Positions 8,058 through 19,683 of a stretch of 64,000 bases of DNA are shown piece by piece. The first letter of the stretch is position 1; each line of letters starts with the position of its first letter. This DNA comes from Nonomuraea wenchangensis (GTDB taxonomy: Bacteria > Actinomycetota > Actinomycetes > Streptosporangiales > Streptosporangiaceae). Made by a program: the position numbers and the translations under genes. Where the stretch lies: the NCBI RefSeq assembly GCF_900111685.1, contig NZ_FOHX01000011.1, forward strand, positions 1 to 64,000. Reading direction: 5' to 3'. Below the pieces are notes generated by a model. That model did not search any database. It was not told the DNA's origin and worked only from the letters and a program-made list of their open reading frames with translations.

Positions 8058-8426
8058 GTGCCGTCCGAGGCCGACCTCATAAGCGAGTTCGGGGTCGCGC
8101 GCATCACCGCCCGGCATGCGATCCGTGAACTGCGCGAGGCGGGCGTCATATACACGATCAGGGGCGATGGCTCTTATGTTGGGCCGGAGAGCGCGTCGCG
8201 GCAGGCCAGGGCTGGGTGGAGGTTCCAGACGATCGCCGACGACCTGGCCGCGCGGGTCCGGGCCGGGGACTTCCAGCAGGACGTGCCGCTGCCGTCCGAG
8301 ACACAGCTCGCGCAGCACTACGAGGTGGCCAAGGGCACCGTTCGGCGCGCTCTGGCATTGCTCCGCGACCAAGGGCTGGTGTTCACGGTGTCGGGCCGGG
8401 GCACCTATCCGTCTCCTCCCGCATAG
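8058..8426 (+). CDS. GntR-family regulator with two winged-helix domains, 5' end apparently frameshifted
   Basis: The 122 residues from GTG 8058 contain most of one GntR winged helix (LISEFGVARITARHAIREL, GDGSYVGPE) and a complete second one (FQTIADDLAARVRAGDFQQD, EVAKGTVRRALALL, SGRGTYP). In-frame sequence upstream (from 7953) clearly encodes helix 1 of the first domain, VPLYRQLANLLQKRIGNGEL, but has no start codon and is closed by TAG at 7950. An ATG at 7954 is in another frame and stops after about 40 codons. This looks like a small insertion or deletion just after the original ATG. Either the gene is broken or a truncated protein starts at 8058. Confidence 0.6.
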   Translation: MPSEADLISEFGVARITARHAIRELREAGVIYTIRGDGSYVGPESASRQARAGWRFQTIADDLAARVRAGDFQQDVPLPSETQLAQHYEVAKGTVRRALALLRDQGLVFTVSGRGTYPSPPA

Positions 8427-8494
8427 GAGCTCTTCTCGCGCCTTGGCCTATGGCGTTGAAGGGCGGGCGAGGCGGGTGCACGAGAATGGGCCGC

Positions 8495-9511
8495 ATGCTG
8501 GCTGACATCGTCGAATTCCTCATGTGCCCGGTCTGCCGCGCCGACCTGTGGCTGGATGGGCGGGCGCTGCGGTGCGCGAACGGCCATGTGTTCGACGTCG
8601 CCCGGCAGGGGTACGTCAGCCTGCTCGTCGGCTCCCGCGCGCCCGGGACGGCTGACAGTGCGGAGATGGTCGCCGCCCGCGCGGCCTTCCTCGACGCCGG
8701 GCATTACGCGCCGCTGGCGGCGGCCGTGGCCGAGGCCGTACGGGCGAACGTGGGCGCAGAACGTGAGCCGATTACCGAAACCAATGACGGCAGCCCGTTG
8801 AGGGCGTACCGTGGGGCGGTAATGGAGGCCGGTCGCGGCCTGGGGCAGGCAGAAGGCCCCGAGTCCGGCCGGGACAGCGCCGAGGGTCGTCGCGCGGAAG
8901 GCAGGTCCGCGCCGGTGATCGTCGACGCGGGCGCGGGCACCGGGCACTACCTGGCAGCCGCGCTCAATGCCGTGAACGATGGCATCGGGATGGCGTTCGA
9001 TGTATCGAAACACGCAGTACGCCGGGCGGCGCGGGTGCATCCGAGGGCGGGCGCGTTCGTGGCCGACGTCTGGAGGCCGCTGCCCATCAGGGACGAGGTG
9101 GCGGACGTGGTGATCGACGTCTTCGCGCCCAGGAACGGCCCGGAGTTCGGGCGGATCCTGCGGCCGGGCGGGGTCGCGGTGGTCGTCACGCCGGCCGCCG
9201 AGCATCTGAGCCCGCTGGTGGGCGAGCTGGGGCTGCTCTCCGTCGACGAGGAGAAGGAGCGCCGGGTCGCGCGCGGCATGGAGGGCTTCGCGCTGGCCGG
9301 GCGGCGCACCGTCGCGTTCGACATGGAGCTGGACGCCGGCGAGATCGCCCAGGTGGTCGGCATGGGCCCGAGTGCGTGGCACACCGATCCGGCCGAGCTC
9401 GACGCCCGTATCGCGGCATTTCTCTCCCATAGCGGGGAGAAAGTGGTGACCCGCGCGGCGTTTCAACTGTCTATCTTCGAGCCCGCACCGCGTTCAAGAC
9501 CTGCTCCTTGA
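8495..9511 (+). CDS. RlmA-like 23S rRNA (guanine) methyltransferase
   Basis: A 338-residue SAM-dependent methyltransferase with an N-terminal zinc finger (CPVC and then CANGH) and a class I SAM-binding motif VIVDAGAGTGHYLAAAL near residue 150. This combination defines the RlmA/TlrB family that methylates G745/G748 of 23S rRNA; TlrB members confer tylosin-type resistance. The segment between the two parts (about residues 90-145) carries a long polar insert (LGQAEGPESGRDSAEGRR), longer than usual. The start at MLADIVEFL has a GAGA 9 bases upstream; an alternative ATG lies at 8486. No macrolide genes are nearby, so a housekeeping role is more likely. Confidence 0.8.
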   Translation: MLADIVEFLMCPVCRADLWLDGRALRCANGHVFDVARQGYVSLLVGSRAPGTADSAEMVAARAAFLDAGHYAPLAAAVAEAVRANVGAEREPITETNDGSPLRAYRGAVMEAGRGLGQAEGPESGRDSAEGRRAEGRSAPVIVDAGAGTGHYLAAALNAVNDGIGMAFDVSKHAVRRAARVHPRAGAFVADVWRPLPIRDEVADVVIDVFAPRNGPEFGRILRPGGVAVVVTPAAEHLSPLVGELGLLSVDEEKERRVARGMEGFALAGRRTVAFDMELDAGEIAQVVGMGPSAWHTDPAELDARIAAFLSHSGEKVVTRAAFQLSIFEPAPRSRPAP

Positions 9512-9655
9512 CTGACGTGTGCGACTGGTGTTACTGATGGGGCATTTAGTCCGAAATTCCCCCACATTCCCCAAGTATTTCTCCCACACAGACGCAATAC
9601 TGGACGGCATCCCGGGCCCGTTGGCACGGGACATCAACGGGAGGGGGCGCGCCGC

Positions 9656-11422
9656 ATGAAGGCGGAGGAACGCTGGCAGGCCAGGTTCCGGGCCTCGCGC
9701 ATGACGCTGCCGTCCTGGGCTCGCCAGGCCCCGCACCGCTCCATCTACCGCTCCAACGCCACCGGCAAGTGGGAGGTCTACGCCTGGGACCGCGTCACCG
9801 GCGCCGTCCGGCAGGTCACCGACCGGCCCAAGGGCACGGCGTACGCGGCACTCGACCCCACCGGCCAGTGGATCTACTGGTTCGCCGACACCGAGGGCGA
9901 CGAGTTCGGCGTGTGGTGGCGCCAGCCGTTCACCGGCGGCCCCGACCAGGAGGTCGCGCCGGGCCTGCCGCCCGGCCAGCCCGGCGGCATCGCGCTGTCC
10001 ATGACCGGCGTGGCCGCGATCAGCTGGGCCAGCGAGGGCACCTTCCACATCCATCTGGGCCGCGCCGGCGAGCCGTTCCGCCAGCTGTACGAGCACACCG
10101 AGGCCGCCTGGGTGGCCGCCATGTCGCTCGACGGCTCCCTCATCGCGATCAACCACGGCGAGTACGGCGACTTCCGCCACCCGGCGCTGCGCGTCGTCCG
10201 CCCCGACGGGGGCGTCGTCGGCGAGCTGCACGACGGCCCTGGCAAGGGCGTGACCGGCCTCGGGTTCGCCCCCGTCCCCGGCGACCGCCGGCTGCTCGCC
10301 CTGCACGAGCGCCGCCACCGCAACGAGCCGCTGGTCTGGGACCCGGTGACCGGCGAGCAGCGCGAGATCTGGCTGAAGGACTCCGGCGACCTCGACGCCG
10401 ACTGGTACGACGACGGCCGCGCCCTGCTCATCCTGCGCGACGACCGGGCCCGCAGCCACCTGCACCGCTACGACCTCGGCGGCGGCACCCTGACCTCGAT
10501 CGAGACCCCGCACGGCGTCATCGACGAGGCCGCGCCCCGGCCCGGCGGCCAGGTCGAGTACTCCTGGTCCAGCGGATCCAGGCCGCCGGTCATCCGCTCC
10601 ACCAACGGGCAGGTCGTGGTCAACTCCGGCGGTCCTGCCGCGCCGCCCAGCGTGCCGGTCGAGGACCTCGACGTGGAGGGCGAGGGCGGGCGCATCCACG
10701 CGCTGATCTCCAAGCCGGAGCACGGGCTCGCCCCCTACCCCACCGTCTTCCTGCTGCACCATGGTCCGGCCATGCACGACCGCGACTCCTTCTCCCCCAC
10801 GGTCGCGGCCTGGGTGGACGCGGGCTTCGCCGTGGTACGGGTCAACTACCGCGGCTCGACCGGCTACGGCACGGCCTGGCGCGACGCGCTCCACGGCGAC
10901 GTCGGCCACATCGAGCTGGCCGACGTGGCGGCCGTACGGCAGCGCGTCGTCGAACGCGGCATCGCCGACCCCGCCAGGCTCGTGCTGGCCGGCGGGGCCT
11001 GGGGCGGCTACCTCACGCTGCTCGGCCTCGGCACCCAGCCCGACCTGTGGGCGGCCGGCATCGCGGCGGCCCCGATCGCCTGCCACCAGACGTCGTACGA
11101 GGACGAGGCCGAGAGCCTGCGCGCCTACCACCGGGCGCTGTTCGGCGGCTCGCCCGACGAGCGGCCCGAACGGTACGCCGCCAGCTCCCCCATCACGTAC
11201 GTGGACCGGGTGAGCGCGCCGCTGCTGATCCTCGCCGGCGAGAACGACACGCGCTGCCCGTTCCGCCAGATCGAGAAGTACGTGGCCAAGCTCGCCGAGC
11301 ACGGGCGCGAGCACGAGCTCTACACCTATGACGCCATCCAGGGCTCGCTGGTGGTCTCCGAGCAGATCGCGCAGATCGCGTTGCAACTCGACTTCGCCAG
11401 GAAACATGTGAAAACGCGCTGA
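9656..11422 (+). CDS. S9 (prolyl oligopeptidase) family protein lacking catalytic Ser and His
   Basis: A 588-residue protein with an N-terminal beta-propeller (residues ~20-320) and a C-terminal alpha/beta-hydrolase domain. The hydrolase landmarks are recognisable: VNYRGSTGYG, then the nucleophile elbow and ILAGENDTRCPF containing the acid Asp. However, the elbow reads LAGGAWGGY where active S9 enzymes have GxSxGG, and the position of the catalytic His near the C-terminus reads YDAIQGSLVV where a GHG-type motif is expected. Both changes are plain in the DNA (GCC and CAG). The frame is otherwise intact and the protein full-length. It is inferred to be a pseudoenzyme with a binding role. The start follows GGGAGGGGG. 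Confidence 0.85.
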   Translation: MKAEERWQARFRASRMTLPSWARQAPHRSIYRSNATGKWEVYAWDRVTGAVRQVTDRPKGTAYAALDPTGQWIYWFADTEGDEFGVWWRQPFTGGPDQEVAPGLPPGQPGGIALSMTGVAAISWASEGTFHIHLGRAGEPFRQLYEHTEAAWVAAMSLDGSLIAINHGEYGDFRHPALRVVRPDGGVVGELHDGPGKGVTGLGFAPVPGDRRLLALHERRHRNEPLVWDPVTGEQREIWLKDSGDLDADWYDDGRALLILRDDRARSHLHRYDLGGGTLTSIETPHGVIDEAAPRPGGQVEYSWSSGSRPPVIRSTNGQVVVNSGGPAAPPSVPVEDLDVEGEGGRIHALISKPEHGLAPYPTVFLLHHGPAMHDRDSFSPTVAAWVDAGFAVVRVNYRGSTGYGTAWRDALHGDVGHIELADVAAVRQRVVERGIADPARLVLAGGAWGGYLTLLGLGTQPDLWAAGIAAAPIACHQTSYEDEAESLRAYHRALFGGSPDERPERYAASSPITYVDRVSAPLLILAGENDTRCPFRQIEKYVAKLAEHGREHELYTYDAIQGSLVVSEQIAQIALQLDFARKHVKTR

Positions 11423-11648
11423 CATATGACATGTCGTAAAGAGTTGGCGGTTCCGGTGTCTTGATCGTCGGCCGTCCGCGCTGGCAGGCTCGCGCGGAGC
11501 GCCGTCACGACCGGGTCCCCGGGACGTACGGGCCCCGCTCGCCCGGCCACGCCCTCCCCGGCCCCCGCTGCCGTTCGGTCCTGCCCCGACCGGCGCGCCC
11601 GCCGGCGCGGAGGGCGGGCCCGGCGCCGGACATCAAGAAAGAGCGAGG

Positions 11649-13193
11649 TCAGCGGGCGCGCAGGACGACGATGGCGAGGTCGTCCGCGCTGGGCTCGGTG
11701 GCGAAGTCGGCCACCCCGCGCCGGATGCGCTCGGCCACCGCCCGCGCCGACAGCCCCGCGCACTCGGCCAGCATCCTGGCCAGGCCGCCGTTGTCGTCGA
11801 GCAGCCGCCCGCCGTTGCGCCGCTCGGTGACGCCGTCGGTGACGGCGAGCAGCACGTCGCCGTGTTCGAGGTGGACGGTGTCGGCCTCGAAGAGGACCTC
11901 GTGGAAGACGCCGAGCAGCGACTGCGGCGTGGTCACCGCCTCGACCTTGCCGTTGGCGCGCAGCCGCAGCGCCTCGGGGTGTCCGGCCGAGACCAGCCGT
12001 ACCTCCAGCCCGCTCGCCACCGGCGTGATGTCGCCGTGCAGCAGCGTCAGGAAGCGCGCCCGGTCCCCTTCCTCCAGGATCGCCTGGTTGAGCCGCCCGA
12101 GCACGGCGGCGATGCCGTAGCCCTCGCGTGCCAGCAGCCGCAGCGTGTGCCGGGCCAGGCCGGTCACGGCGGCCGCCTCCGGCCCGGTGCCGCAGACGTC
12201 GCCGATGGCGAAGCGCCAGGAGTCGTCGCCCGCCTTGAACAGGTCGTAGAAGTCGCCGCCGACCTCGTTGGCCTCACCGGCGGGCTCGTAGATGACGCCG
12301 TAGTCGAGCCCCGGCACCTCGGGCTCGTTGGGCGGCAGCAGGCTGCGCTGGAGCGCGCGGTTGGCGGCGGCCTGCTGGGCGTACAGCCGGGCGTTGTCCA
12401 TCGCGAGCGCGGCGCGCCTGGCGATGTCGTCGGCGAACTGGATGACCTCGTCGGGGAAGCGGTCGGGCCGGCCGAGGCACATCAGGCCGAGGCCCCGGCC
12501 GCGCGCCGTGAGCGGCACCGCCAGCACCTGGGAGTCGGGCAGGTGGATGAGCGAGGTGACCCGGTCGTCGGCGGCACTGACGTCCATGCCGTCGAGCTGC
12601 TCGCGCAGCCCGTCGATCCTGGCCTCGTCGGCGTGCCACAGGTAGACCAGCCGCAGCGGCCCGGAGTCGCCGTCGGAGGTGTAGACCGCGCACCAGCTCG
12701 ACAGGCGCGGCACCACGATCTGGGCGATGATGGCGGGCACCATGTCGGGGTCGAGGGTGCCGGCGAGCAGGTCGCTCGCGTCGGCCAGGAACCCCAGCCA
12801 GTGGGGCCCGCGTGAGCTCTCCTCCACCCGCTCGGCGGCCACGCGGTCCACAGAGCCGGGTAGCGTGAGCCTTGCCCAATGGACACGGGAATCGCCCCTG
12901 AAGGTGACTCCCCACTCCTCTACGTTCGCGGAAGGAGCCTTCGGATCACCCTGGGAAACCATGCGCTGCCGGAACTCGACCCGCACCGCATCCCCAAAAT
13001 GCTGCCAAATGACTTCAAAGGGCTCGTCAGCGACTTGCTCTGCCAAATCTCCCGCGACCTGTTCGGCGGTGTGGAGCACGCCACCGGCGGCCCACGCGGT
13101 CATCACCTCGCGCGTGAACCTCATCGCGGCCGTCACAGCGGTCTCGCCCGGCGCGAACGTCGCAGCCAGCACCGCATGGGGAGAATCAGTCAT
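11649..13193 (-). CDS. GAF-domain PP2C-type (SpoIIE/RsbU) phosphatase
   Basis: A 514-residue cytoplasmic phosphatase expected to dephosphorylate an anti-sigma-factor antagonist. Residues ~1-100 look like a degenerate RsbW-type HATPase fold (AMRFTREVMTAW, but without the N-box asparagine). A GAF-like domain spans ~150-310 and the SpoIIE domain ~320-514. The metal-binding motifs are present: VGGDFYDLF, GDVCGTGPEAA, VSAGHPEAL, VTDGVTERRN and SADDLAIVVL. ATG 13193 is chosen over 13238 because the family usually starts near MTDSP. It is divergent from the poly-HAMP hybrid kinase, 119 bases away, suggesting linked signalling. Confidence 0.88.
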   Translation of the reverse strand: MTDSPHAVLAATFAPGETAVTAAMRFTREVMTAWAAGGVLHTAEQVAGDLAEQVADEPFEVIWQHFGDAVRVEFRQRMVSQGDPKAPSANVEEWGVTFRGDSRVHWARLTLPGSVDRVAAERVEESSRGPHWLGFLADASDLLAGTLDPDMVPAIIAQIVVPRLSSWCAVYTSDGDSGPLRLVYLWHADEARIDGLREQLDGMDVSAADDRVTSLIHLPDSQVLAVPLTARGRGLGLMCLGRPDRFPDEVIQFADDIARRAALAMDNARLYAQQAAANRALQRSLLPPNEPEVPGLDYGVIYEPAGEANEVGGDFYDLFKAGDDSWRFAIGDVCGTGPEAAAVTGLARHTLRLLAREGYGIAAVLGRLNQAILEEGDRARFLTLLHGDITPVASGLEVRLVSAGHPEALRLRANGKVEAVTTPQSLLGVFHEVLFEADTVHLEHGDVLLAVTDGVTERRNGGRLLDDNGGLARMLAECAGLSARAVAERIRRGVADFATEPSADDLAIVVLRAR

Positions 13194-13312
13194 CCCAACG
13201 TGCCTACCACACATCGCACTGGCTTGGGGTAAATCCAAGGGCAGGACTACGAGCTACTCAACGTGACAGACTTGAATCACTCGCGAGGCCCGATGCGAGT
13301 GAAGGAGGCCCC

Positions 13313-17487
<4,175 letters not shown>

Positions 17488-17491
<4 letters not shown>

Positions 17492-18123
17492 TCGTGCCCG
17501 ATCGTGCCAAGATCCTGCTGGTCGACGACCGCGAGGAGAATCTGATCGCGCTGGAGGCCATCCTCAGCTCGCTCGACCTGGTGCCGGTGCGCGCCCGGTC
17601 GGGCGAGGAGGCGCTCAAGGCGCTGCTCAACACCGAGTTCGCGCTCATCCTGCTTGATGTGCGGATGCCGGGCATGGACGGGTTCGAGACGGCCGCGCAC
17701 ATCAAGCGGCGCGAGCGGACCAGGAACATCCCGATCATCTTCCTGACCGTGGTGGACAGCGCTCCCGACTACGCCTTCCGCGGCTACGCGGCGGGCGCGG
17801 TGGACTATCTCACCAAACCGTTCGACCCGTGGGTGCTGCGGGCCAAGGTGTCGGTGTTCGCCGAGCTCTACAACATGAACAAGCGGCTGGCCGAGCAGGC
17901 GTCCCTGCTGCGCGAGCGGCTCACCGGCGAGCTGCCGCCCGGGGCAGGCGACCACGCGTCGGTGCTGCCCGAGCTGTCGCGGCGGCTGACGGCGGTCGAG
18001 GACGAGCTGGCCCGGATGCGGGAGCTGGTCCGCAAGTCGCAGGACCAGGCGCTCGCCGCTCCGCTGTCCGACCTCACGGATCGGGTCACGCACCTGCGCG
18101 CCGGGTTCGACGCCCTGTCCTGA
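17488..18123 (+). CDS. Response regulator with C-terminal coiled region
   Basis: A 211-residue protein: a receiver domain (residues 1-125) with acidic pocket VDDREEN, phosphorylatable Asp in LILLDVRMPGMDG and conserved Lys in YLTKPFDPWVL, followed by ~85 residues of helical sequence with a leucine-rich coiled pattern and no DNA-binding or enzymatic domain. GTG 17488 overlaps the stop of the hybrid kinase, so the two proteins are co-translated and probably act together. It may be an output adaptor, for example for the divergent SpoIIE phosphatase; that link is inference from position. Confidence 0.9.
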
Positions 18124-18180
18124 CGCCCGTTCCTAGCGGCTCGGCCTCGGCCTCGCCCTCGCCCGCGCGCAGGAGAGCGG

Positions 18181-19497
18181 CTAGCTCCGGGCGCGCTCCA
18201 GCGCGTCCCAGAACCCCCTGCGCAGGGCGTGGCGCACCTCGTCGTGGAGCAGGAAGTCGATCGGCAGCGACGACCCCTGCAGCAGCCGGGCCTCCAGGTC
18301 GGACGGCATCCGGGGCTTGCGGGCGAGCACGGCCTCCAGCCACAGCGCGGGCGCGTCCCTGGCGACAGACTCGCCGAAGTCGTGCCCCTCGCGGTGGGCG
18401 GCCTTGACCGCGTCGGACAGCGTGGTGGCGCCGGCCGTGGCCGCCGCGGGGACGACGGGCGCGGCGTGCGGCCCTGAATAGCTGCCGAGCTGCGACGGCT
18501 GGTAGCCCCCGCTCCCGGACTGCGCGGCGAACTGCCCCGTGCTGGGCGACGCCGAGGGAGGCTGGGCCTGCGCCGGCGGCTGCGCGGACGGCTGGACCGG
18601 GATGGGCCCGGTGACCGGCGCGGGGGACGGCGGCTGCTCGATCTGGTAGTTGGTGTAGGTCGGCAGCACGGGCGGCGTGGACGAGGACGACTGCCCGCGC
18701 CCGGAGTGGGCCGAACCGTTCGCGGAGTGCTGCCCGGTCGAGCCCGACGACCCGGCCGCGTGGCTCCCGGACGGCTGCGGCGCGGCCAGCGGCACCGACG
18801 AAGAAGGCAGCGACGAGGAAGACGGCAGCGAGGAAGACGGCATCGAGGAAGAGGGCAGGGACGACGGGGGCGGCTGCGCGGGTGGCAGCGCGTGGGTGCC
18901 CTGGCCGTTGGTGATCGGCTGGGCCTGGTGATGGTGGTGCCCGTTGGACGACTCGCTGACGCCGGAGACCATCGCGACGTAGGGCCGCAGGTGCACCGCC
19001 CCCAGCTCGACCAGGTCGTCGCACTCCTGCCGCAGCGAACGGGACACGGCCCAGCCGCCCTCGGCGGCGACGTGGATGACCGTGACCCGCATGCCGAGGT
19101 CCTGCGCGTCGCAGACGACCTGCGTGAGGTCCTCGTCGCCGCTGACGACGACGGCGTCGCAGATGGCGTTGTTGCGGGCGAGCGTCATGAGGTCGCGGTG
19201 GACCTGGGCGTCCACGCCCTCGCGCCGGCCGGGCCTGATGCGCGACAGCCTGAGCTTGAGCCCGGGTATGTCGGCCAGCGCGTCGTGCTCCGGCGTGCGC
19301 CGGCCCTCGACCGTGGCTTCGTACCAGTAGCAGCGCAGCAGCGGCAGCCCGGTGCGCTCGCGCGACAGGCCGGTCATGAGCTGGAGCAGCCCCGGGTAGT
19401 CCCAGGCGACCGCTTCGCGATGGCGTGTGCCGTGCACGGCCATCGCTCCGTCTGCCAGCAGATAGCCGGCGTCCACGAACAGCGCGCAGCGATCCAC
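18181..19497 (-). CDS. NYN-domain (PIN-like) putative RNase with Ser/Pro/Gln-rich linker
   Basis: A 438-residue protein. Residues 1-190 form an NYN/LabA-like nuclease domain with conserved acidic residues in ALFVDAGYLL, EGVDAQVHRDL and VVSGDEDLTQVV. A low-complexity linker rich in Ser, Pro, Gln and Gly spans ~200-345. The C-terminal ~85 residues (from TTLSDAVKAAHREGHDF) form a helical domain possibly akin to the OST-HTH/LOTUS modules that accompany NYN nucleases. GTG 19497 is favoured because GGGG lies 8 bases upstream and the protein then begins VDRCALFVDAG; GTG 19503 is the alternative. A role in RNA turnover is inferred. Confidence 0.85.
   Translation of the reverse strand: MDRCALFVDAGYLLADGAMAVHGTRHREAVAWDYPGLLQLMTGLSRERTGLPLLRCYWYEATVEGRRTPEHDALADIPGLKLRLSRIRPGRREGVDAQVHRDLMTLARNNAICDAVVVSGDEDLTQVVCDAQDLGMRVTVIHVAAEGGWAVSRSLRQECDDLVELGAVHLRPYVAMVSGVSESSNGHHHHQAQPITNGQGTHALPPAQPPPSSLPSSSMPSSSLPSSSSLPSSSVPLAAPQPSGSHAAGSSGSTGQHSANGSAHSGRGQSSSSTPPVLPTYTNYQIEQPPSPAPVTGPIPVQPSAQPPAQAQPPSASPSTGQFAAQSGSGGYQPSQLGSYSGPHAAPVVPAAATAGATTLSDAVKAAHREGHDFGESVARDAPALWLEAVLARKPRMPSDLEARLLQGSSLPIDFLLHDEVRHALRRGFWDALERARS
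18814..18858 (-). repeat. 15-bp tandem repeat in the NYN gene linker
   Basis: Three near-identical 15-base units (CGAGGAAGACGGCAG and variants) encode repeated Pro-Ser-Ser-Ser-Leu/Met blocks in the low-complexity linker. The array is in frame. Confidence 0.7.
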
Positions 19498-19683
19498 TGA
19501 CACCGCCCCTTTCTTGGTGGTCCGACCTTGCTGGCTCTGCACCGTCAGAGACCGGACTCGGCGGCCCTCTCTCAGGGTAATGAAAGCTGGTGATCGTCCG
19601 AGGGTTAATCCCGACGATTCGCCCCTCGGCCGTCGATGCACCGGACCGCCTAGGCGAACCGTACCAGTTTGTCCCTTTCGCGG

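Noticed and set aside
11421..11435. GACATATGACATGTC inverted repeat just after the S9-like gene
   Set aside because: Short, AT-containing, without a T-tract or an adjacent promoter; could be chance.
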